DNA of 64,000 nt from Nocardioides panaciterrulae (GTDB lineage: Bacteria; Actinomycetota; Actinomycetes; Propionibacteriales; Nocardioidaceae): assembly GCF_013409645.1 (NCBI RefSeq), contig NZ_JACCBG010000001.1:1858001-1922000 (forward strand), read 5' to 3'. The position numbers and the translations under genes were made by a program. Shown piece by piece: positions 8,345 to 16,297 of this stretch. The notes beneath the pieces were generated by a model that saw only the letters and a list, made by a program, of their open reading frames with translations, was not told where the DNA came from and did not search any database. Position 1 is the stretch's first letter. Each line of letters starts with the position of its first letter.

Positions 8345-9604
8345 TCATGATGTCAAAGCCGACCCGCGTCGGCACCACGCGGTCGCGACCGGCGAGGAGA
8401 GGGCGAGCACGGCCATGATCGTCACGCCCGCGTGGCGCACCGCCGCCAGCTGCGTGCCGGTCACGTCGCTGACGTCGTACTCGACGAACTGGGCGACCGC
8501 GATGAGGCAGGACAGCAGCAGCAGCCAACGGCGGGACCACGCGGAGCGGCGCAGCATCATGACCGCGCAGGCCAGGGACGCCACGGCCAGGGCGACCACG
8601 AAGCCCAGCAGCAGGTGCTCGGCCGTCGAGGCGTCGCCGGTCCAGATCCCCAGTGCGTCGAGCAGGACCGCCGGCCCCACCACGATGGCGAGGACCGCCG
8701 GCAGCAGGACCTGCAGCGGCGGTCTCGCGGCCTGGTCGGGCCGATCCACGAGGGGGTCGGCACCGGCCCCCGGTGCCACCGCGGCGAGGTCCACGACGGG
8801 AAGGGTGCCGTCGGTGTGCACGGTGTCGCCGCCTCCGTTGCGGGAGTGGTAGCCGGTCGTGAAGTCGAGGAGCGGCTCCACGGTGGCGGCGGGCTCGGCC
8901 CGCAGGATCGAGTCCGTGATGAAGTCACGCTCGACGTCGATGTCGGCGTCGATCTTGTGGGTCACCTGCAGCGTGAAGAGCGACAGCCCGACCCGGCGGT
9001 CGTAGGTGCCCCCGGCCAGCCAGTCGACCCGGTGCCCGCCGGGGAGCACCCAGCCCGGCGGCGTGCGCCAGAGCCGTACGTGGTGCCGCTGGCCCGGGTT
9101 GCCGGCCACCTCCTGCTGGAACGCCGCGTCCTGCTGCCGGCCGAACAGCATCAGCGGACTGACAGGAGCCTGGCTGTAGCTGCGGCCGGACAGCGTCGCG
9201 GTGATGATGTGCACCGAGCTGGCCAGCGTCACCGGGTCCGCCTTGATCCATCCCGCGCGGCCCAACGCGGTCGACAGCTGCTCGCCGGTGCCACGGAAGG
9301 CGAGGTTGAGCGGGTCGCCGAGCAGTCCGTCGGAGGTTCGGGTCCGGCCGATGAAGTAGTCCGGGACGTAGATCGACGACAGGATCCGGTTCAACCGGGG
9401 GAGTGCGAGATAGGCGAGGACCAGCCAGAACACCACGAGGAGGGCGAGGCTCCACCACGAGAGGTCGAGGCTCGCCCGGGCCAGGTCCCAGGCGAGCCAG
9501 ACCGCGGCGACGGTGCCGAACCCGAAGAACAACCGGTCGACCAGCTCGGTCCGGTCGGCCGGCGCACCCGGCAGGTCGCGCACCTTGTCCGGTAACGCGC
9601 TCAC
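8345..9604 (-). CDS. LssY C-terminal domain membrane protein
   Basis: This 419-residue protein has two N-terminal transmembrane helices (residues about 25-70), a soluble LssY_C-like domain at about 80-220 (PLNLAFRGTGEQLSTALGRAGW, PLMLFGRQQDAAFQQE, HHVRLWRTP), and three or four C-terminal helices. LssY_C domains occur in membrane proteins, some linked to PAP2 phosphatases or type I secretion; the biochemical role is unknown. The start is a GTG at 9604. Downstream on the same strand lies the MFS exporter after 36 bp, so the two may be co-transcribed. Confidence 0.75.
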   Translation of the reverse strand: MSALPDKVRDLPGAPADRTELVDRLFFGFGTVAAVWLAWDLARASLDLSWWSLALLVVFWLVLAYLALPRLNRILSSIYVPDYFIGRTRTSDGLLGDPLNLAFRGTGEQLSTALGRAGWIKADPVTLASSVHIITATLSGRSYSQAPVSPLMLFGRQQDAAFQQEVAGNPGQRHHVRLWRTPPGWVLPGGHRVDWLAGGTYDRRVGLSLFTLQVTHKIDADIDVERDFITDSILRAEPAATVEPLLDFTTGYHSRNGGGDTVHTDGTLPVVDLAAVAPGAGADPLVDRPDQAARPPLQVLLPAVLAIVVGPAVLLDALGIWTGDASTAEHLLLGFVVALAVASLACAVMMLRRSAWSRRWLLLLSCLIAVAQFVEYDVSDVTGTQLAAVRHAGVTIMAVLALSSPVATAWCRRGSALTS

Positions 9605-9633
9605 GCCTCGATGCTCTCACCGGTCCGAGTGGT

Positions 9634-9665
9634 GGCGCCTCCTCCTGGCGACAGGAGGAGGCGCC
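9634..9665 (-). terminator. Perfect 14-bp hairpin downstream of fadA-fadB-monooxygenase
   Basis: A perfect 14-bp GC-rich stem (GGCGCCTCCTCCTG and its complement) encloses a GCGA tetraloop. It begins 10 nt beyond the stop of the monooxygenase gene on the minus strand and precedes the LssY_C gene. No U-tract follows, which is common for actinobacterial terminators. Confidence 0.75.
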
Positions 9666-9674
9666 GTCACCGGG

Positions 9675-9998
9675 TCAGTCGACCTTCATCTCGCCGAGCT
9701 CGTTCCAGTCGTCCTGGTCGACGCTCTGGCTGACGATCTTCGGCGTGGCGGCCAGGTACGCCGGCAGCTTCGCCTGCGCGGCCTTGAAGTGGTCGCTGTT
9801 CACGTGCCGCCCGCCCGCGTCGCCGTCCCGGAACGCCTCGACGAGCACGTACTCGTTCGGGTCGTCGAGGCTGCGGGACCAGTCGAACCAGAGGCAGCCC
9901 TCCTCGGCGCGGGTGGCCGCGGTGAACTCGCGGCTGATCTCGGGCCAGTCCTCGGCGTGCTCGGGCTTGACCTGGAACTTCGCGGTGATGAAGATCAT
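9675..9998 (-). CDS. Antibiotic biosynthesis monooxygenase (ABM) / quinol monooxygenase-like protein
   Basis: The product is 107 residues, a single dimeric alpha+beta barrel of the ABM family: MIFITAKFQVKPEHAEDW, REFTAATRAEEGCLWFDW and a final conserved HVNSDHF histidine segment. Members oxidise quinols, polyketide intermediates or haem, or act as stress proteins; the substrate is not predictable. GAGGAG lies 7 nt before the ATG at 9998. The gene begins 28 bp after fadB and is followed by a strong hairpin, so it is probably the last gene of the fadA-fadB operon. Confidence 0.8.
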   Translation of the reverse strand: MIFITAKFQVKPEHAEDWPEISREFTAATRAEEGCLWFDWSRSLDDPNEYVLVEAFRDGDAGGRHVNSDHFKAAQAKLPAYLAATPKIVSQSVDQDDWNELGEMKVD

Positions 9999-10026
9999 CG
10001 GCTCTCCTCAGGAGTCGGCGTCGGGC

Positions 10027-12150
10027 TCAGTGGAACTTCTTCCCACTCACCTTCTCACCCAGCCCCAGCCGGTCCAGCAGCATCGTCAGGCCGCCGTTCC
10101 AGAAGGAGAACCCGGCCCCGGTGATCATCGCGAGGTCGAGGTCCTCCGGCGCGGCGACGACGCCCTCGTCGAGCATCAGCCGCGCCTCCTCGGCGAGCCC
10201 AGCCAGCGTGCGCTCGCGCACCTCGGCGGGCTCGAGGACCACCGGCGAGGCCGGCTTCTCGAGCAGTGCCTCGACCTCGGGGTCGAGGCTGCCGTCGGGC
10301 CCGTAGTACGCCGCCTTCCGCGCCGCCACCACGCGCTCGAGCGCGGGCGAGACGTAGAACCGGTCGGGGAACGCCCTGTGCAGCGTCTCGTTGTTGTGCA
10401 GCGCGATCGCCGGCCCGACCAGCGAGAGCAACATGAACGGCGGCATCGGCGCGACCCCCGCGAACGCGGAGTCGACCACCGGCACCGGCGTGCCCTCGTC
10501 GACGATCCGCCCGACCCCGCCCATGAACCGGCCGAGCAGCCGGTTGACGATGAAGGACGGGCTGTCCTTGACCAGGATCGTGGTCTTCTTCAGCGCCTTG
10601 CCGGTCGCGAACGCCGTGGCCAGCGTCGCGTCGTCGGTCCGCTCGCCCTTCACGATCTCCAGCAGCGGCATCACCGCGACCGGGTTGAAGAAGTGGAACC
10701 CGACGACCCGCTCGGGGTGCTCGAGGTCGGCGGCCATCTCGGTGATCGACAGCGAGGAGGTGTTGGTGGCCAGGATGCACTCCGGCGACACCGTCTTCTC
10801 GACGTCGGCGAAGACCTGCTTCTTCACCGACATCTCCTCGAAGACCGCCTCGATGACGAAGTCGGCGTCGGAGAAGGCGTCGACACCCTCGGCTCCGCCG
10901 CTGAGTGCGCCGGAGACCAGGGCCTTGTGGCGGTTGGCCTTGTCCCCGCCGATCCGGCCCTTGGCGAGCAGCTTGTCGATCTCGGCGTGCACGTAGGCGA
11001 CGCCCTTGTCGACCCGCTCCTGGTCGAGGTCGGTGAGCACCACCGGCACCTCGAGCCGGCGCACGAAGAGCAGGGCCAGCTGGCTGGCCATCAGCCCGGC
11101 GCCGACGATGCCGACCTTGGTCACCGGTCGCGCCAGCGACCGGTCCGGCGCGCCGGCCGGACGCTTGGCCCGCTTCTGCACGAGGTCGAAGGAGTAGAGC
11201 GACGCCAACAGCTCCGGGGTGCGGGACATCGCCTCGAGGGCCTCGTCCTCGCGGGCGAAGCCGGCGTCGCGGTCGCCGTCGCGGGCGGCCTCGATCAGCT
11301 CGACGGCCTTCTTCGCCGCCGGGCTGGCACCTCCGGTCTTCGCCTCGACCACCGATCGGGCCTTCGCGACCGCGGCGTCCCACGCCTCCCCGCGGTCGAT
11401 CTCGGCCCGGTCGACGGTGACCGTGCCGTTGAGCACGTCGGCCGCCCAGCGCAGCGACTGCTCGAGGAAGTCGGCGCCGGAGAAGCAGGCGTCGGCCAGC
11501 CCGAGCGCGTAGGCCTCGGCGCCCTTGAGCACCTTCCCGTTGTTCAGAGGGTTCTCGATGATGACCTTGACGGCCTGCTCCGCGCCGACCAGGTTCGGCA
11601 CGAGGAACGCGCCGCCCCAGCCGGGGACCAGGCCGAGCATGACCTCGGGCAGGCCGAGCGCCGGGGCGCTGTCCATCACGGTGCGGTAGCCGCAGTGCAG
11701 GGCGACCTCGAGGCCGCCGCCGAGCGCGAGGCCGTTGACGAACCCGAACGACGGCTTGGCCCGGCCGTTCACCCCGTCCTGCAGCTTGCGCATCACCGCG
11801 TGGCCGAGCTCGGCGATCACGCGTACGCCGTCCGGGCCGCCGCCCGCGATCGAGGTCAGGTCGGCGCCGGCGGCGAGGATGAACGGCTTGCCGGTCACGC
11901 CGATCGAGGTGATCTCGTCGTCGGCCAGCGCCGCGTCGATCGCGGTGTTCAGCGCGATCAGGCCGCGCGGCCCGAACGTGTTCGGCTTGGTGTGGTCCTC
12001 GCCGTTGTCGAGGGTGATCAGGCCCATGACGCCGGCGCTCCGGCCGTCGCCGCCCACCAGGGTGACCTTGCGCAGCTTGGCGTCGGTGACCCGTTCGGCG
12101 TCGGTGGCGAGCTCCTGCGCGCGGGCCAGGAGGTTGTCGATGGCGCTCAC
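10027..12150 (-). CDS. fadB: Multifunctional beta-oxidation alpha subunit: enoyl-CoA hydratase / 3-hydroxyacyl-CoA dehydrogenase
   Basis: FadB hydrates trans-2-enoyl-CoA and oxidises the resulting 3-hydroxyacyl-CoA with NAD+, passing 3-ketoacyl-CoA to the thiolase. The 707-residue protein has an N-terminal crotonase domain (oxyanion-hole segments AAGADLTSIAGG and GLALGGGLEVALHCGYR), a Rossmann domain starting KVGIVGAGLMASQLALLF, the HxxNP motif in VGFHFFNPVAVMPLLEIV, and C-terminal helical domains. Length and order match the actinobacterial trifunctional alpha subunit. The start is the GTG at 12150, overlapping the fadA stop as GTGA, which indicates translational coupling. Confidence 0.95.
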   Translation of the reverse strand: MSAIDNLLARAQELATDAERVTDAKLRKVTLVGGDGRSAGVMGLITLDNGEDHTKPNTFGPRGLIALNTAIDAALADDEITSIGVTGKPFILAAGADLTSIAGGGPDGVRVIAELGHAVMRKLQDGVNGRAKPSFGFVNGLALGGGLEVALHCGYRTVMDSAPALGLPEVMLGLVPGWGGAFLVPNLVGAEQAVKVIIENPLNNGKVLKGAEAYALGLADACFSGADFLEQSLRWAADVLNGTVTVDRAEIDRGEAWDAAVAKARSVVEAKTGGASPAAKKAVELIEAARDGDRDAGFAREDEALEAMSRTPELLASLYSFDLVQKRAKRPAGAPDRSLARPVTKVGIVGAGLMASQLALLFVRRLEVPVVLTDLDQERVDKGVAYVHAEIDKLLAKGRIGGDKANRHKALVSGALSGGAEGVDAFSDADFVIEAVFEEMSVKKQVFADVEKTVSPECILATNTSSLSITEMAADLEHPERVVGFHFFNPVAVMPLLEIVKGERTDDATLATAFATGKALKKTTILVKDSPSFIVNRLLGRFMGGVGRIVDEGTPVPVVDSAFAGVAPMPPFMLLSLVGPAIALHNNETLHRAFPDRFYVSPALERVVAARKAAYYGPDGSLDPEVEALLEKPASPVVLEPAEVRERTLAGLAEEARLMLDEGVVAAPEDLDLAMITGAGFSFWNGGLTMLLDRLGLGEKVSGKKFH

Positions 12151-13352
12151 GCGGCCGCTCCCTTCCAGTTCGGGTTCTCCCAGATCACGGTGCCGCCCAT
12201 GCCGATGCCGATGCACATGGTGGTCAGGCCGTAGCGGACGTCGGGCCGCTCCTCGAACGCGCGAGCGAGCTGGGTCATCAGGCGGACACCCGAGGAGGCC
12301 AGCGGGTGGCCCATGGCGATCGCGCCGCCGTAGGGGTTGACGCGCGGGTCGTCGTCGGCGATGCCGAAGTGCTCGAGGAAGGCCAGCACCTGCACGGCGA
12401 AGGCCTCGTTGACCTCGAACGCCTCGATGTCCTCGATGGTCAGGCCGGCCTGCTTGAGCGCCTTCTCCGTGGCCGGGATCGGCCCCGCGCCCATCACCTC
12501 GGGCTCCACGCCGACGAAGGAGTAGGAGACCAGCCGCATCTTGACCGGCAGCCCGAGCTCGCGGGCGGTCTCCTCGTCGGCCAGCAGCGCGGCGGTCGCG
12601 CCGTCGTTGATGCCGGCCGCGTTGCCGGCGGTCACCCTGCCGTGCGCCCGGAAGGGCGTCTTCAGCGTGGCGAGGCTCTCGAGCGTGGTGCCGGGGCGCA
12701 TCGGCTCGTCGGTGGTGGCCAGGCCCCAGCCCTGCTCGGCGGAGCGGGTGGCGACCGGCACCAGGTCGGCCTGGATCTTGTGGTCGGCGTACGCCGCCGC
12801 GGTCTTCTCCTGCGAGCGCACGGCGTAGCGGTCCACGCGCTCCTTGGTGATCGTGGGGTAGCGGTCGTGGAGGTTCTCGGCGGTCTTGCCCATCACCAGC
12901 GCGTCGGGGTCCACGATCCGCTCGGAGAGGATGCGCGGGTTGGGGTCCACCGACTCGCCCATCGGGTGGCGGCCCATGTGCTCGACGCCGCCGGCGATGG
13001 CGACGTCGTAGGCGCCGAACGCGATGCCGGACGCGGTCGTCGTGACCGCGGTCATGGCGCCGGCGCACATCCGGTCGATCGCGTAGCCGGGGACGCTCTG
13101 GGGCAGCCCGGAGAGCAGGGCGGCGGTCCGGCCGATGGTCAGGCCCTGGTCGCCGATCTGGGTGGTGGCGGCCACGGCCACCTCGTCGACCCGCTCCGCG
13201 GGCAGCGAGGGGTTGCGGCGCAGGAGCTCGCGGATGCACTTGATGACGAGGTCGTCGGCGCGGGTCTCGGCGTACTGGCCGTTGGCCTTGCCGACGCCGA
13301 AGGGGGTGCGCACGCCGTCGACGAAGACGACCTCTCGCAGCTGTCGGGACAC
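12147..13352 (-). CDS. fadA: Acetyl-CoA C-acyltransferase (beta-oxidation thiolase, FadA)
   Basis: FadA cleaves 3-ketoacyl-CoA with CoA to acetyl-CoA and a shortened acyl-CoA. The 401-residue protein contains the acylated cysteine in DRMCAGAMTAV, the histidine of VNEAFAVQVLAF, the GHPLASSGVR histidine and the second cysteine in TTMCIGIGMGG. The GTG at 13352 is preferred: AGAGGA lies 9 nt upstream and the protein then begins VSRQLREVVFVDGVRTPFG as in homologues. It is first in fadA-fadB-ABM and diverges from a PAC2 gene. The palindrome GTTACC-N4-GGTAAC lies about 45 bp upstream and may be its operator. Confidence 0.95.
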   Translation of the reverse strand: MSRQLREVVFVDGVRTPFGVGKANGQYAETRADDLVIKCIRELLRRNPSLPAERVDEVAVAATTQIGDQGLTIGRTAALLSGLPQSVPGYAIDRMCAGAMTAVTTTASGIAFGAYDVAIAGGVEHMGRHPMGESVDPNPRILSERIVDPDALVMGKTAENLHDRYPTITKERVDRYAVRSQEKTAAAYADHKIQADLVPVATRSAEQGWGLATTDEPMRPGTTLESLATLKTPFRAHGRVTAGNAAGINDGATAALLADEETARELGLPVKMRLVSYSFVGVEPEVMGAGPIPATEKALKQAGLTIEDIEAFEVNEAFAVQVLAFLEHFGIADDDPRVNPYGGAIAMGHPLASSGVRLMTQLARAFEERPDVRYGLTTMCIGIGMGGTVIWENPNWKGAAA

Positions 13353-13394
13353 TCTCGGGGGTCCTCTCACGAAGGGACGGGGATCTGGCGTCAC

Positions 13395-13410
13395 GTTACC
13401 CTGCGGTAAC
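13395..13410. promoter_or_regulatory. Inverted repeat GTTACC-CTGC-GGTAAC, candidate operator of fadA-fadB
   Basis: Perfect 6-bp arms surround a 4-nt spacer in the divergent fadA/PAC2 intergenic region, 43 bp upstream of the fadA start. Size and position suit a TetR- or GntR-type repressor of beta-oxidation. The cognate regulator is not identified. Confidence 0.5.
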
Positions 13411-13577
13411 AACGCGGCGACACCGGCCTGCGGTGTGGCTGTGCTCACCCGGCGGGGCGCAGTGTGCGGGGGCGGACGCGGGGAATATCGTGAGTCGTCC
13501 GGGTGCTGCGCCTGCCGCGGCGGACGACCGTCCGCCGGACCGCCGTCCGGACCGCAAACCCGAGGAAGGGGCCGACC

Positions 13578-14504
13578 GTGCCGCAGGAGCCGCGTCTGGT
13601 GCACATCGTCGACGACGTGCCCGAGCTGGAGGAGGCCTCGCCGCTGACGATGGTGGTGGTCCTCGACGGCTTCCTCGACGCCGGCAACGCGGCCGCGAGG
13701 GCGGCCCGGCACCTCGTGGACCTCGGTGAGGGCCCGGTGGTGGCGACCTTCGACGTCGACCAGTTCCACGACTACCGGGCGCGCCGGCCGGCGATGTCGT
13801 TCGTGCGCGACCACTACGAGGCGTACGACGCCCCGCGCCTGGTCGTGCGGCAGCTGCGCGACACCGGCGGCACGCCGTACCTCCTGCTGCAGGGCCCCGA
13901 GCCCGACAACCGCTGGGAGGCCTTCTGTCGCTCGGTGCGCGAGGTCGTCGAGCGCTTCGGGGTCACCCGCGTGGTCAGCATGGGCTCGGTGCCGATGGCC
14001 GTGCCGCACACCCGGCCGATCGCCGTCACCCACCACGCCAACGACCCGGACCTGCTCATCGGCGCCAGCGCCTGGAGCGGCGAGCTGCGGATCCCCAGCA
14101 GCGCCCAGGCGCTGCTCGAGCTGCGGCTGGGGGAGTGGGGCCACGCCGCGCAGGGCTTCGTCGCCCACATCCCGCACTACCTCGCCCAGCTGGACTACCC
14201 GAAGGCGTCCGCAGCGCTGCTGGAGCAGGTCGAGCGGGCCGGACGGCTGACCATCGACCTGTCCGCGCTGCTGGTGGAGGCCGAGGAGCGCGAGCTCGAG
14301 ATCACCCGCCACCTGGCGGCCAACGAGGAGGTCCACCAGGTGGTGGTCGCCCTCGAGCAGCAGTACGACGCCTTCGAGCGCGCGCAGGCGTCCGGGAGCA
14401 ACCTGCTGGCCGAGGATCAGCCGCTGCCGACCGGCGAGGAGATCGGGCGCCAGTTCGAGCAGTTCCTCGCCGGCCTCGACCACCCCGACACCGACCAGCA
14501 GTAG
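13578..14504 (+). CDS. PAC2 (proteasome assembly chaperone) family protein
   Basis: The 308-residue protein belongs to the actinobacterial PAC2 family: an N-terminal VVVLDGFLDAGNAAARAARHL segment, a central VSMGSVPMAVPHTRP motif, and a Glu-rich helical C-terminus. Homologues are named after eukaryotic proteasome assembly chaperones, but the bacterial function is unproven. The GTG at 13578 is selected because GAGGAAGGGG lies 6-8 nt upstream; an in-frame ATG at 13503 has no ribosome site and its codons look non-coding. The gene diverges from fadA and is followed after 35 bp by a leaderless thioesterase gene. Confidence 0.85.
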   Translation: MPQEPRLVHIVDDVPELEEASPLTMVVVLDGFLDAGNAAARAARHLVDLGEGPVVATFDVDQFHDYRARRPAMSFVRDHYEAYDAPRLVVRQLRDTGGTPYLLLQGPEPDNRWEAFCRSVREVVERFGVTRVVSMGSVPMAVPHTRPIAVTHHANDPDLLIGASAWSGELRIPSSAQALLELRLGEWGHAAQGFVAHIPHYLAQLDYPKASAALLEQVERAGRLTIDLSALLVEAEERELEITRHLAANEEVHQVVVALEQQYDAFERAQASGSNLLAEDQPLPTGEEIGRQFEQFLAGLDHPDTDQQ

Positions 14505-14527
14505 CCCGCCGTCCCCCTCCCCGTCCC

Positions 14528-14533
14528 TAGGAT
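14528..14533 (+). promoter_or_regulatory. -10 hexamer, leaderless start of the thioesterase gene
   Basis: TAGGAT ends 6 nt before the GTG at 14540, and there is no Shine-Dalgarno. Confidence 0.45.
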
Positions 14534-14539
14534 CCGCCT

Positions 14540-15409
14540 GTGCCCGCACCCGCCTCCGCCCAGGACCTCGTCGAGCTGCTCGAGCTCGAGGAGATCGACG
14601 TCGACCTCTACCGCGGCCGGCAGTCCGACACCGACCGGCAGCGCGTCTTCGGCGGCCAGGTGGCCGCGCAGGCGCTGATCGCCGGCATCCGGACCGTGGC
14701 GCCCGAGCTCGCGGTGCACTCCCTGCACTCCTACTTCCTGCGTCCCGGCGACACCCGGATCCCGATCGTCTACGACGTCGAGCGGATCCGCGACGGCCGC
14801 TCGTTCAGCACCCGGCGGGTGGTCGCCCGCCAGCACGGGCGGGCGATCTACTACCTGACCGCGAGCTTCCAGCGCGCGGAGGACGGCCTGGAGCACCAGG
14901 ACGTGATGCCCCAGGTGCCCGGCCCCGACGAGGGCATGAGCCTGGCCGAGCTGTGGCTGAAGAGGCAGGACGGCGACCAGGCGCAGTCGCTGGTCAAGGA
15001 GTTCGCCGCGCTGGACGCTCGCTACCTCGGCAACTCGCTGCGCGGGTTGGAGGAGGACCCGGACCGCCCGGCGCGGGCGCGGATGTGGCTGCGCGTCACC
15101 GAGGATCTCGGCGACGACCCGGTCCGTCACCTCGCGGCGTTCACCTACGCCAGCGACATGAGCCTGCTCGGCGCCACGCTGACGCCGCACAAGGCGGGGC
15201 CGCCGCAGATCCAGATGGCCTCGCTGGACCACACCATCTGGTTCCACCGGCCCTTCCGGGCCGACGAGTGGTGGCTCTACGACCAGGCGTCGCCCTCGGC
15301 GCAGGGCGCGCGCGGGCTGGCCATCGGGCGGGTGTTCGCCCAGGACGGCCGGCTGGTGGCGACCGTCGCCCAGGAGGGCCTGATCCGCCCGGTCACCCCC
15401 CGCGACTGA
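14540..15409 (+). CDS. tesB: Acyl-CoA thioesterase II (TesB type)
   Basis: TesB hydrolyses acyl-CoA to free fatty acid and CoA. The 289-residue protein shows the two hot-dog domains of the family: VFGGQVAAQALIAGIRTV and HSLHSYFLRPGDTRIPI in the first, and LDHTIWFHRPFRADEWWLY with the conserved C-terminal segment (GRVFAQDGRLVATVAQEGLIR) in the second. It begins at a GTG with a leaderless-type promoter. It ends directly against the convergent MaoC gene, with no bases between the stops. It sits among beta-oxidation and FAS-like genes, consistent with control of acyl-CoA pools. Confidence 0.93.
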   Translation: MPAPASAQDLVELLELEEIDVDLYRGRQSDTDRQRVFGGQVAAQALIAGIRTVAPELAVHSLHSYFLRPGDTRIPIVYDVERIRDGRSFSTRRVVARQHGRAIYYLTASFQRAEDGLEHQDVMPQVPGPDEGMSLAELWLKRQDGDQAQSLVKEFAALDARYLGNSLRGLEEDPDRPARARMWLRVTEDLGDDPVRHLAAFTYASDMSLLGATLTPHKAGPPQIQMASLDHTIWFHRPFRADEWWLYDQASPSAQGARGLAIGRVFAQDGRLVATVAQEGLIRPVTPRD

Positions 15410-16297
15410 TCAGGCCGCGCGGGTCCGGCCCGCCAGGTGCGGCGCGCCGCTCTTCGGGCTGCTGAGCGAGAAGGCGTAGCCCGGGCCGTCCTCGGACTCC
15501 GCGAGCCGGCGGGACCCGAACGCCACCGACCCCGGCAGCAGGATCGGCTTCTTGAAGGCGACCTGGACGGTCGCGGCGTCCGGCAGCCGGTTCTCCAGCA
15601 TCGCCACGCAGCGCGCCATGCTCCACATGCCGTGCGCGATCTGGCGCGGGAAGCCCAGCGCCTTCGCGGTCAGCGGGTAGAGGTGGATCGGGTTGTGGTC
15701 GCCCGAGACCGCGGCGTACCGGCGGCCGAGGTCGGCCGGCAGCCGCCACACGATCCCGGTCGGCGGTGCCTCGGGGAGCTCCGAGCCGCGGTCTGCGGCC
15801 GCGTCACCGCGCCCGCGGCGCAGGAACGTCGAGGTCTCCTCCCACACCGGCTCGCCGGCGGAGTGCACGGTGGTGACCATGTCGAAGACCCTGCCCTTGG
15901 CGTGCGGGCGCAGGTCCCGCGCGCGGGCGGTCACCTGCAGCCGCTCGCCGGCGGAGATCGGCCGGTGCCGGGTGATCGTGTTCTCCAGGTGCACGGTGCC
16001 GATCGCCGGGAACGGGAAGGAGCCGTCGGTCATGATCGCCATGTGCAGGCCGAAGGCCAGCAGGTGCGGGTAGGGCAGCGGGAGCGTGTCCTTGGCCGGG
16101 AAGCCGCAGACCCGGGCGTAGGCCGCCACGTGGCCGGGGTCGACCTCGACGTCGTGCCGGGTCAGCACCAGGTCGGGCAGGTCGTCCCCGCTCCTGCGCA
16201 CCCCCGGCAGCGCGTTGACCCCGGGGAGCGCGGGCAGCGCGGCCTTCAGCATCATCGGCAGCGCGCCGGGCGTGCCCTCCACGACACGGGTCTCCAT
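15410..16297 (-). CDS. MaoC-like (R)-specific enoyl-CoA/ACP hydratase (HtdX-like)
   Basis: The 295-residue protein has a C-terminal MaoC hydratase segment with the catalytic pair in VSGDHNPIHLYPLTAKALGF and a preceding hot-dog domain, the double-domain arrangement of mycobacterial HtdX. It would hydrate 2-enoyl thioesters to (R)-3-hydroxyacyl thioesters. Its ATG overlaps the fabG4 stop by one base (TGATG), so the two are translationally coupled. The order MaoC-fabG4 with a divergent fadA2 equals the M. tuberculosis Rv0241c-Rv0242c-Rv0243 layout as I recall it. Confidence 0.85.
   Translation of the reverse strand: METRVVEGTPGALPMMLKAALPALPGVNALPGVRRSGDDLPDLVLTRHDVEVDPGHVAAYARVCGFPAKDTLPLPYPHLLAFGLHMAIMTDGSFPFPAIGTVHLENTITRHRPISAGERLQVTARARDLRPHAKGRVFDMVTTVHSAGEPVWEETSTFLRRGRGDAAADRGSELPEAPPTGIVWRLPADLGRRYAAVSGDHNPIHLYPLTAKALGFPRQIAHGMWSMARCVAMLENRLPDAATVQVAFKKPILLPGSVAFGSRRLAESEDGPGYAFSLSSPKSGAPHLAGRTRAA

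Noticed and set aside
9403-12234. Very long plus-strand open frame opposite fadB
   Set aside because: Antisense shadow of the real minus-strand genes, with repetitive Arg/Gly/Asp composition.
12153-13239. Extension of the fadB frame upstream through the fadA gene
   Set aside because: fadA is a clear thiolase in another frame; the GTG at 12150 gives a normal FadB length.
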